Part shown: positions 43,001 to 52,644 of the stretch, piece by piece
Position numbering within the stretch: position 1 is the stretch's first letter
Layout of the letters: every line of letters begins with the position of its first letter
Assembly (NCBI GenBank): GCA_003993805.1
Contig: RSEF01000026.1
Span: 136,993 to 200,992 of the forward strand
Length of the DNA: 64,000 nt
DNA from: Himantopus leucocephalus
Lineage: Eukaryota; Chordata; Aves; Charadriiformes; Recurvirostridae
Reading direction: 5' to 3'
The notes under the pieces: model-generated
The model's input: the letters and a program-made list of their open reading frames with translations, nothing else
The model's database searches: none
Told to the model about the DNA's origin: nothing
Made by a program: the position numbers and the translations under genes

Positions 43001-45120
43001 ATTTCTGTCTACAAGGCCATTGCCTGAGCACATGGATTTACACAGTTTTTAATGCAACCTTCAGCCAATAGTGCTGCTTCACAAGTGATTCAGTCAGCAC
43101 TTTGGCTGATTGATAACTCCTTTTTTGTTGGATTGCGCTCTATTAAATAATACTGAAAGGTTAGTATATATCTTCAACCCTCATTGATTTTCTGTTAAAT
43201 GAGAGTGAGTTAACTCCTTTTAGCCAAGTTTGGCTGGAAAAAGAAAAATTCTTACCCCATCAACTTTGATTTCACATCTGTCTGCAGAACACTTCACCTG
43301 AAAACAGTTTTAAAGCTCTGATTTGCATATTAAGATTAAAAAAAGGAACATCACCAAGGTGATAGCACTGAGTGCTCATGTCACCTCTCTGAAGTTAGTG
43401 GGACTGAACAGGGTCATATATACTCCACACAAAACCAGGGTCTTAGTGCAGCTGAGCACTTGCAAATCCAGATGAAATAAACTGCAGCTGAGGGTAATTG
43501 CTTTGAGACACCAGGCTTTTAACCTTTAACACGCACAGGTCCTTTTTAGCAATTGCATTAATTTCAACAATTCTGAAGAAGATGGCCACAGAACAAACAG
43601 CTGAAGCACAAGACAGCATTACTCATTTTTGAGGCTTAATGAATCAACAAAGAAGGTCAGTTCTCAATTCCAAGTGATAATTTTCTCCCCTTTTTAAGTA
43701 TGTTTTACAGACTTGAATAAAGATTAAAAAAAAATTGTAATATGATTGAAGGTGCCCAGCTCTGCTTGAACTGTCTTGGCTGCTGCTTTCATTTGAAGCG
43801 ACGTCGCTGGTTTTGAACTTGCACCCTTTAAAAACTGGGAGAGTGAATAAATTGAATTAAGTTGTGCCTCTGGGATTTGAGATAAGTTCAGCACGTTGTT
43901 GGTTTTTTTTTCAACTAACACATTAGTTCCACAGCTCTATTATAAAATTAAATGATGGATAACTTGTTTTGCTGTTCTAACACATGGCCCCCAATCTCTG
44001 GAGATGTCTGTACATAGCTTTGTGCAGGAGCCATCCCACTGAACTTAACAGGGCTATTCACATGCTTGACGTTAAGCAGGTATGCAAATCATCACAAGAC
44101 TGGAACCTAATGTGATTATAATAGGCCAATTTCAGCGCGAATCTAAGAGTATAGAGTTTCAAAACGGAGGTCAAAATAAAAGAGTTTGAAAAAGCTTGTC
44201 ATATTTAAAAAAAAAAAGCTAGGAAAAAAAGTTAAGTTCTCACATAAAGAAGCAAAATGAGACAGTGAAGGTGCTCATCAATTATTGAAATGATTTTATT
44301 TACTGTTTAACTGTCTTCCCAACACTCAACTCAGAAGCAGAAACACCTGGAGATTTTTATTTTTTTTTTAACCTTCACAGCTAGGAGCGTGCTGTTGCGT
44401 AGCTGTTCTGTTGGGGTTAGGTGAGATCCTGTGTAAATCACTGAGAGCACTGCAACATTATTTTCAAATCTTTGATATCTTTGTCCTGCATTTTTCATGC
44501 AGGACAAGAATAGAATAGATTATTATTTGAATTCTGATGTGTTAACAGTAGATACTTTAAGAGGTATACACAGAAAGGAGTACTTAAAGGTTGACATGTA
44601 AGATTGTTCAGCATTAAATAACATGTTTTCCCATGCTTTTAAGGCTTCAACAAGCTCTGGTCCGACCTGAGTGCTTTGTAACACATACTTGTCATAGACT
44701 GTTTGGCTGCTCTCAGATTCCATGGTTAACGTACGTTAAAAGACAAAAGATCTATAGTTGGACTGTAAATGAGGGAAAATAGCATTCATTTCTTCCTTTG
44801 AAAACAATTCGGTTAATTCTATAAATTCAGCTGGTAGTATTATGCAATACTCTGCACGATCGTGAGTGGGAGGTGGAGCGCACATATGCCCAAGTATGTG
44901 GTGCGCGCTATAAAAAATAAGTGTAGGAGCCTCTGCAGTTCCTATCTCACCACTTATCTCAGTTGCAAACACAACTTCTTCCTCGCTCATTCCTCTCAGT
45001 CCCTCTCTCGCTGTCCTTCCACCCTGTCACACCTCCGCACGTTAGGAGCCCATCTGGACCTGAAATATCAGACTAGAAAATAAATAACAGGCTTTTATTA
45101 TTCCCACCGTTTGTTCGCTG
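37061..45120. other. MAPK13-BRPF3 intergenic region
   Basis: About 8 kb, mostly AT-rich and unique. No gene is known to me between these loci in mammals. Sequence at 41940-44800 is strongly AT-rich and I see nothing in it. At 38.96-41.72 kb the minus strand carries several overlapping open frames of 66-164 codons without recognised domains (listed separately). Confidence 0.7.
38963..41722 (-). other. Unassigned cluster of minus-strand open frames
   Basis: Minus-strand open frames include 41228-41722 (164 codons), 40256-40549 and 39854-40231 (same frame, separated by 24 nt containing a stop), 40084-40500 (another frame), 39559-39792 and 38973-39350. The 39559-39776 segment could be an exon: it is preceded on the minus strand by TTTTCTGTAG and followed by AG-GTGTTA, encoding for example HVPWDGLWNDCLDLTDSNRE. 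I recognise no family, and the frames do not chain convincingly. It may be an unknown gene, a decayed gene, an lncRNA or chance. Confidence 0.2.
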
Positions 45121-45657
45121 TTGCTGGTTTGGGTTAAGGGTGGCAGAGAGGAGGCTACGGGCTCTCTAGGGGTGCAGCACCCGGTGATGCTCCCGTGCAT
45201 TTGGGGGGGACCCCACGCCTCCCGCGGCTGGAGGATGAAGGCACCCCCAAAAAAATCCAAGCTGCCCATCCCCAGCGGCCTGGGGGCTCCTCGGAAGGGG
45301 CCCCCACGGCTGTACCCGAGCTCCCGGCCCGAGGAAGGAGGGGGGGACAGGACGACAGTTGCCCTCCCCGGCCGGGCAATGAACAGGGGGGGTGTCCCCC
45401 GCCACGAGGGACACCCCCCTCCCTCCCCTCACCCCGCAGCCCCCCGGGGGCCTCCCGTTCGGCGCGGCCCGGGGGTGGGAAGGGACCGGGGAGGGGCGGG
45501 CGGTCCCTGCCCGCGGGGGGGGAGCGAAGCGCGGCAGCCCCCTCCCCCGCCTGCCCGCTGGCTGCCGCCTTTCCTCGCCGCTCGGCCGGGCTACGCTTGC
45601 TGCCGCCGCCACCGCCTCCATCTTGTGCCTGTGTCCCCTGCTCCCCCCCCCCCCCCC

Positions 45658-46006
45658 NNNNNNNNNNNNNNNNNNNNNNNNNNNNNNNNNNNNNNNNNNN
45701 NNNNNNNNNNNNNNNNNNNNNNNNNNNNNNNNNNNNNNNNNNNNNNNNNNNNNNNNNNNNNNNNNNNNNNNNNNNNNNNNNNNNNNNNNNNNNNNNNNNN
45801 NNNNNNNNNNNNNNNNNNNNNNNNNNNNNNNNNNNNNNNNNNNNNNNNNNNNNNNNNNNNNNNNNNNNNNNNNNNNNNNNNNNNNNNNNNNNNNNNNNNN
45901 NNNNNNNNNNNNNNNNNNNNNNNNNNNNNNNNNNNNNNNNNNNNNNNNNNNNNNNNNNNNNNNNNNNNNNNNNNNNNNNNNNNNNNNNNNNNNNNNNNNN
46001 NNNNNN
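45658..46006. other. Assembly gap, 349 N
   Basis: The N run is flanked by a C homopolymer on the left (45643-45657) and an A-rich run on the right (46007-46048). The sequence next to the gap is probably low quality. It hides part of the BRPF3 first exon or promoter. Confidence 0.98.
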
Positions 46007-46049
46007 AAAAAAAAAAAAAAAAAAGGGAGGAAAAAAAAGAAAAAAAAAT

Positions 46050-46114
46050 TCCCCAAAAAGGAGGCGGCGGCAACGGTGGAGACCGCCGCGGCGGCGGCGC
46101 GCTGAGGCGGCCAG
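46050..46114 (+). other. BRPF3: Probable BRPF3 non-coding exon 1 (3' part)
   Basis: GGC-repeat-rich sequence ends GGCCAG with a good donor GTAAAG at 46115, inside the CpG island and upstream of the coding exon with acceptor at 51241. The transcription start is not determinable because of the adjacent gap. Inferred from position and splice signal only. Confidence 0.5.
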
Positions 46115-46377
46115 GTAAAGCGCTGCGCGGGAGGCCGCGACACCCTTCCCTCAGGGGGTCTCTCCTCCCTCACACACCCCCGCGCCGGGGTCGCGGGAAG
46201 GTGACCGGGCGGGCGGGAAAGAGCCGGGGGAGGCCGGTACAGCCGCGGCTTGGCGAGGCCTCGCGTCCCCCGCGCGGCGGGACCGGCCCGCGTCCCCTCG
46301 CCGAGGAGGAGGAGGCGGCGGCGAACGCCTGGGGAGGGGGAACGGGCAGCGCGGTATCAACAGGGCCCCCCCCTTGT

Positions 46378-46388
46378 CGCCATCTTGG
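46378..46388 (+). promoter_or_regulatory. YY1-like motif CGCCATCTTGG
   Basis: Matches the GCCATCTT YY1 core commonly found near housekeeping transcription starts. It lies within the CpG island downstream of the proposed exon 1 donor. Confidence 0.5.
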
Positions 46389-46439
46389 CCTCCCCTCTTC
46401 GCGGCGCCCGTGGGGACCCCGCCCACCTTCTCCCACGCT

Positions 46440-46537
46440 ATTGGCCCAGGCGGGGCCGAGCGCACCCTTCTTTAGACCCGCAAAGTCTTGCGTTGCTATT
46501 GGTGGTAGAGCTGCGATGGACGGTGGGAACAGCCAAT
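46440..46537. promoter_or_regulatory. CCAAT-box cluster (three sites)
   Basis: ATTGG at 46440-46444, ATTGG at 46498-46502 and CCAAT at 46533-46537, within 100 bp of CpG-island sequence. NF-Y-type boxes in mixed orientation are usual in CpG promoters. They lie 3' of the proposed exon 1, which hints at a second start site. Confidence 0.5.
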
Positions 46538-46843
46538 AGTCTTAGAGCGCTGCGTGCGCGCTCTCTCGCTTTACCCCGCCCCGGTCCCGCTCTCCTTGGG
46601 GACTTTTTTCGCTCCCCGGGGGGCGCTGGGCCCGCCGGGCCGGGCCCGCTGCTGAGGGCCGGCGTAGCTCATGCCATGCACCCGCCGCGCCTTCTCCGCC
46701 CCGGGGAGTGGCTTTGTTTTTGTCTGGGTCCGTGCTGTGTCTTGACTCGGATCGCTGGCTGCTGCTGGGGCTCCCTGGAGGGGTCCCATGGCCCTCGCTG
46801 CACAGGGGAGCTTCTGAGAGGACCTCCCTGCTGGCACCTGATG

Positions 46844-46958
46844 CAGCTCATGGCGTGTCACAGTTCCCTCAGAGCGCTGCTGAGGCCAGGCACAGCTCAT
46901 GGCATGTCACGGTTCCCTCAGAGCGCTGCTGAGGCCAGGCATGGCTCGTGCCATGCAC
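46844..46958. repeat. 49-bp tandem repeat, about 2.3 copies
   Basis: Copies begin at 46844, 46893 and 46942 (partial), sharing CAGCTCATGGC and the internal CAGAGCGCTGCTGAGGCCAG with a few mismatches. It lies in BRPF3 intron 1. Confidence 0.8.
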
Positions 46959-47686
46959 TATCTGTTGCTGAGCCCACACTTTACCTTAAATTTCATCTGC
47001 AGCCCGACATTATGTCTCACACCCTCCCTGCTCCGGAGGGAGCTCCCCTCCTGTGGCCTGGGGTATCTCCCGTCAGCTCGGCTTGGTTACAGAAATATCA
47101 GGGGGTCGATAGAGATCTCTGCGTGTGCCAGGGCAGGCGGCTCTCCGCGACGTCTGCTGAGCACTGACACACTTTGTTGTAGGCATCAGCATGGGTGTGA
47201 GGGGCGTAAACCCTCGGCAGGTGCGTGGGGGGAAGGTGGGCCCGAGCCGGGAACATGGAGGGACATCAGGAGCTTCACCCGCTGTTTTTGGTTGGTGAGA
47301 GAAAGGTGGAAAGAGGACCACAACTATTCCAGGCTGTTTCTTTCCTCTGGCATGTGTTGCCTTTATTTTGCGGACGCATTTCTTGAATAGCTCCGTAGGT
47401 GTCCGTTCCCCGCTGGGCAGGAGGGGGTTTTAAATACCAGCAAACAGCGGCGTGGCTGCCAGCGTGGGACGGCGATGAGGAGGAATGTCTCCAGACCTCG
47501 TGTTTGACTTGGTGCCCTGGAGAGAGGCAGTCTTTGGTAACATCAAACCCCAAACTGGTTAGGGCTGTACATGCTGTGGTCACTGCCAGTAATCTCGGTG
47601 CATCCGAGTGGAACGAGAGCCACCTTGTTCCCATCTGTTGCTGCCCGCCGAGGTCCAGGTGGCCTTCTCCTCGCTGCAAATCACTG

Positions 47687-47755
47687 AAGGTCTTCATCGT
47701 CGAGGGACAAAGATCTTCATCATCAAGGGACCAAGATCTTTATTGTCGAGGGACC
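47687..47755. repeat. 23-bp tandem repeat, three copies
   Basis: Units at 47687-47709, 47710-47732 and 47733-47755, resembling AAGATCTTCATC then ATCAAGGGACC, with a few substitutions each. Minisatellite-like, in BRPF3 intron 1. Confidence 0.8.
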
Positions 47756-47903
47756 TGGCTCTTCACTGGGCTCCCCAAGCCATGATGGAAAGCGCCAGGA
47801 AGCTCTCCCAGCAGCACTGCCTTGAGCTCCAGCATTGTGTCCTCTGCAGGTTAGCAAAGAAACCCGTTACTGGAAAGAATATCCTTGGTTGTCAGCATGG
47901 GAA

Positions 47904-47904
47904 N
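47904..47904. other. Single-N assembly join
   Basis: An isolated N in BRPF3 intron 1. No duplicated flank is obvious here. Confidence 0.6.
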
Positions 47905-50900
47905 GTGGGAAGGAGACTGAGATCTTCGGTGGTGCGAGAGGATGCCTCTGCCCCTCGGAAATGGCCAATGCAGTATTGTGTGGGGGTACGTCACGGCAAC
48001 GTTCAGCCCTTCCTTTAGAGGATCCACTTGTGCTGGATTTCTTAAGGCTGCGTGTACAATAGGGGCCTGTATTGCGATATTGTTCTATGTGAGGATCTCT
48101 CCTTTTTTTAGTGGAGCTTTCAACCCCTCGTAGTAAGTTTAAATCTCCTGATGATGGTTTGTTCTTCTTAGCCACTTTTTGCAGCCCTCAGGTGTCTCTG
48201 GCCCACAGGTGTGAAAAAACACTGCTTGGGAGAAGAGAATTGAACTATTCCTGAGCGAACTCCTGGGGTAGAATTAAGTTCATGCCCAGTGGCTTTGTGC
48301 ATTGTAGCCGTGTTGTTTGCTCAGTTGTGCTCTCTAGGAACCTCACCCTCTGCTCCTGGCGCAATACCCGGCGGAAACGGATTGATGGGAGGTTTTTGGA
48401 AAGCACACTCTCGCGACGGCGAGAGGACAACTGAACTTTCTGCTCTCAGATCAGCAACCTTTGTCCACGGTGGGACAGAAACAGCATGGGCTGAAATAGC
48501 ATTTAACCCTGACGAAGTCACGTCTGTTCAGTGTTTCAGTGTGCACGGGTGCTGTTTGCAGAGGGATTCTTTTTTATCCATGGCTGGGAGGTGTTTTCAA
48601 GTGTGCCCAGAAGATCAAAACGTTCCTAGATTGCTGCTTAGAAGTTTCTGTGTTGCAGACAAGGTCACAGTGTTCGGCTCAGTGGGTCTGAGTTCGTTTT
48701 GTTGCTGCTTTCAAGGTATTTTAAAAGTGGGTAGCTGTGTCTCTCCTAATATCCAGGTGCATGTCTTATCCCCAGTGCTCAGCGCTTGCTGGCAGCAATT
48801 TCCATGCCATTTTAGATGCTTCTGCATAGCGCTAAGTAATTGTCTGTTTTACAAATGAGTTGGTTTATGGCAGTTGGTTGCTGCGGTGGAAAGCCCACTT
48901 TGGGTAATTTCTCTAGACAATATATTGATTGTTTCACTAAAGTAACAGGAACACTGTACCCTTGTTTTTCCCCATCAACAGGTACAATAACCCTTCCCTG
49001 AGGTGCTCGTTTCACTTAAATTTGCACTCCCAGCAAACAGCTAATGCCTTCTTTTTTCCTGAACATAGTATTAAATACGAGTGTGGTCAGCTCATGCTAA
49101 TTACTTTATCCTCCAATATCTTTTCGCACATATATATATCTCTTTGCCTCCGGTATCTTCTTTGCTTATAACCCACCTGAATTGCAAGAGAGCTGTTTGC
49201 CAGCAAGATTTTCTAGTTTTTTCATTTGATGATCAAGTTGCCTTTATACCCTTATTTTTTAGATTATTTTTTCCTACTGATAGAAGCTGTTGGAGCTTGG
49301 CTGGGACAAGTGCAGTTGGGTGTCTGCAGTCTGCTGATTAAGTGGCTGATTACAATTTTAAAGCAAAGGTCCCGAAATTCGTGGTACCTGTATTTGCAGG
49401 TGGAAATTGTCATCTGAAATTAAATTGTGCCTGCAGGCTCCGTCGTTGTGGGTGTGCGTACTGAAACTGGCACCTGCAGCTTATTTCTCTGACTGCAAAG
49501 GAGAGTTTGGAAACTTCCCAAAGCCTCTTTGTTTCTTAGGACACATGTATTGTGGCTTAATCTCATGCTTCACAGAACCAGTACTTTAAAGAAAAACATG
49601 TTGCTCCTGGAATTTGTTACTTCTTTTTGGAATAAGCTCGGGGCTTCTTGTTAGGTCCTTGTCCTGCGAGGTGCTGCTTGCTCTGACTCAGGTGACTGAG
49701 GGTTTGTGGAGCTGTGTCCTTCACAGAGCAGAAATAATGCAATGGCTAAGTACAAATTACGGGTTTGTAGTGTGTTTTCTTGTCTGCGGGTCCCACAGAA
49801 AGGGGCTGAAAGTGTGGATTGCTCTAAATAAGGGTGAGGTGCTGGTTCAGGCCTCTGTGTAGCAGCAGATAAGCTCTAGGCTGACTTATCTTCTCAGGGA
49901 GATTTTACATTTGCTTTTCTTTGTCTTCTCTCCAGCTTGTTTCAGCCTCGGCTCGTTTCTTCCCATAACTCACATTCCCATCCCTGACGCTGCCCTACTC
50001 GCTTGCATTACTCACTTGGCTTACTCTTCGCTGCCTCCCTCCTTCGCCCTCAGATCGCCGGGCTCCTGCTGCTGTGTCTCCATCCTCCCCCAGCTCACCT
50101 CGCCAGCTCCAGGCTTCTGCTCTGCTCCCCATCATCGGGCACCTCCTTAATGTCAGGAGCCGACTCTCAAATAATTATCTGGGTTGCTGATTAGCAGTTT
50201 GTGAGGGCAGAGCTGGCTTGGGCTTTTTGTTAAGGCTCTAAGCGAACACTGGTGCACGGTTCCTGATGCAGTCCAGAAGCTGTCTTGCTGCTTTCCTGCT
50301 CGTACCCCTGTGGACCCTCCATGCAGAACCGGCTTAGGTGCTTGAACACTGATTGTGGCTCCAGAGGGGCTCACGCTGAGCCAAAACTAGTAAGTCCTTC
50401 TGGATCCGTGCTGCTTGTTCCCATGCTCATTCTTCTCCGCTTCCTCACGGATCCCACTGAGGAGCAGAAGGGATGCACATCTAGCAGCTGCGTTGCTCGG
50501 TTCATCCTCTGGTTCTGGTTGGGCTTGTGGGAAGGACACAGTCCATTCAGTGCACACTGGAGAGTGGTGCAGGGAACAGCTATGTCTGCAAGAGAACAGA
50601 AGGCAAAGCTGGAGGATGATTTTCCATTACGGGACTTTTGCATCTGCAGTGAAGGAGCACTGCTAGTTTTCTCATGGGGAGCTCAGTGACAAAAAATAGG
50701 GAACTGCTTTCACAGGGCAGGAACTGTGCTTTCTTTTCCATCTGGAAAACATCCAGCACATTTTATGTGCTATTGGGGATATAAAAGAAAGGCCACAGGC
50801 AAAAGAACAGAGAAGAACTCCTTGGCTTGTGTGAACTTAGTATGTGAACGGTGCAAGCAGGTGTGATAAGTGCTGTTTGAATTTTGGGGGATCTGGATGG

Positions 50901-51241
50901 TTTGCTGAGCTGAGTGCACAGCAGACTCTTTGGCTACTATGCTGTAAAATTTATTTCAGCTCTTCTCATCTGGTGGTATGGGGGCTATATACATCTCCTG
51001 GCATGCAAAAAGAGAAGGTTGGAGGGTGCTGTGCATCGCTGTGATACACTTTGCAAGAAAGGGTTGATATATCTGTTACCTGCTTGTGTGTAAGAAGATG
51101 AAGAGGCCTCAGCAAGCCTGAAACTGCTGGAGTGTTTAGTAGAAATGTTGCTCTGTTGCAGTGCTGAGTGAGTTTTTGAATTTGTGCTGCTCCTTGTTTG
51201 TCTCCTTGGCTTACACTGTCCTCTGTCCTGTTTTGTTACAG

Positions 51242-52644
51242 GGCCTCTGGACCGCAGCAATGAGGAAGCCTCGGAGGAGGTCCCGGCAGAATTTGGAGGG
51301 GAGGCGTTCTCCCTCGCCCTACAGCCTCAAGTGCTCACCGACTCGGGAGACCCTGACATACGCTCAGGCCCAGCGAATCGTGGAGGTAGACATCGATGGG
51401 CGGCTTCATCGCATCAGCATCTACGATCCTTTAAAAATCATCACGGAGGACGAGCTGACTGCCCAGGACATCACAGAGTGCAACAGCAACAAGGAAAACA
51501 GCGAGCAGCCCCTTTTCCCTTCCAAATCTAAGAAAACACCTTCCAAAGGCAAGAAGAAAGAGCCCTGCTCCAAACATGCACCAGGGACGTCCTTACACTT
51601 ACCCCAGCCCAACTTCCGTGTGGTGGACTTCTGCAGCCAGCCAGATGCTCCTCCTCTCCCTGCCGCCTACTACCGGTACATTGAAAAGCCTCCTGAGGAC
51701 CTCGATGTAGAGGTGGAGTATGACATGGATGAGGAGGATCTGGCCTGGCTGGAAATGGTCAACGAGAAGAGAAGGGACGATGGTTACGGGACAGTTTCTG
51801 CTGACGTTTTTGAGCTGCTGGTGGACCGGTTGGAAAAGGAGTCGTACCTTGAGAGCCGGAACAACGGGGCTCAGCAGTCCCTCATCGACGAGGATGCCTT
51901 CTGCTGCGTCTGCATGGACGATGAGTGTCACAACAGCAACGTCATCCTGTTCTGTGATATCTGCAATCTGGCCGTGCACCAGGAGTGTTATGGCGTGCCC
52001 TATATCCCTGAGGGGCAGTGGCTCTGCCGCTGCTGCTTACAGTCCCCTTCTCGCCCTGTGGATTGTGTCCTTTGCCCGAACAAAGGTGGAGCCTTCAAGC
52101 AGACCAGCGATGGCCGCTGGGCTCATGTGGTCTGTGCCATCTGGATCCCAGAGGTCTGCTTTGCAAACACTGTGTTCCTGGAGCCCATTGAAGGGATAAA
52201 TGACATCCCCCCGGCTCGGTGGAAGCTCACATGCTATATCTGCAAGCAGAAGGGCATGGGAGCTGCTATCCAATGCCACAAGGTGAACTGTTACACTGCC
52301 TTCCATGTCACCTGTGCCCAGCGGGCTGGTCTCTTCATGAAGATCGAACCCATGAGGGAGACAAGCATCAATGGCACAACATTCACCGTGCGCAAGACTG
52401 CCTATTGTGAGAGTCATTCCCCACCTGGGATGGTGAAAAAAGGGTCTCCAGATGCTAGTGGTGAGGGGCAGGAGGACACTGTGAAGGAGGAGGGAGAGGA
52501 GGAAGCCAATTCTGGCCCTCCCAAAGGGTCTCTGAAAAAGAACCAAGTGAAATTGAAGCAGAAGATCAAAAAGGAGCCTGGTGACGTGACCAATGGGCGT
52601 TCGTCTGTGCCCATGGTGACAGTCGCACAAATTCCCTCTTACAG
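51242..52644 (+). CDS. BRPF3: BRPF3 exon 2 (start codon, PHD-zinc knuckle-PHD)
   Basis: Acceptor TGTTACAG ends at 51241; 18 nt of 5' UTR precede ATG 51260 (G at -3). 461 codons plus two bases. PHD1 begins [19 protein letters not shown] at residue 215 and ends with WLCRCC. The knuckle is [17 protein letters not shown] then WAHVVC. PHD2 is [20 protein letters not shown] and onward to CAQRAGL. The frame stays open upstream of the ATG across the splice junction, so the start is set by alignment to human BRPF3 and the acceptor. Donor GTGAGT. Confidence 0.96.

Larger units (their letters stand above)
45140..46660 (+). promoter_or_regulatory. BRPF3: CpG island, BRPF3 promoter region
   Basis: Extremely GC- and CpG-rich sequence following AT-rich intergenic DNA, interrupted by a 349-N gap. 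No TATA box was seen. It includes GC boxes, CCATCTTG/YY1-like sites and CCAAT boxes, consistent with a housekeeping promoter. The long open frames crossing it in all phases are compositional and not genes. Confidence 0.8.
46115..51241 (+). other. BRPF3: BRPF3 intron 1 (inferred)
   Basis: About 5.1 kb from the proposed donor GTAAAG to acceptor TGTTACAG. It contains the CCAAT cluster, two short tandem repeats and unique sequence. The open frames do not resemble a known protein. Confidence 0.5.

Noticed and set aside
45121..46539. Very long open frames (up to 472 codons) across the CpG island
   Set aside because: They run through 349 N that cannot encode stops, occur in several frames on both strands, and consist of Pro/Arg/Gly runs typical of GC-rich non-coding sequence.
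46250..47167. 305-codon plus-strand open frame
   Set aside because: It covers the CpG island edge and the 49-bp tandem repeat; composition and repeat content explain it, and no conserved motif is visible.
51720..52199. Alternative-frame and antisense open frames within BRPF3 exon 2 (for example 52037-52630 minus)
   Set aside because: These are shadows of the strongly conserved BRPF3 reading frame.
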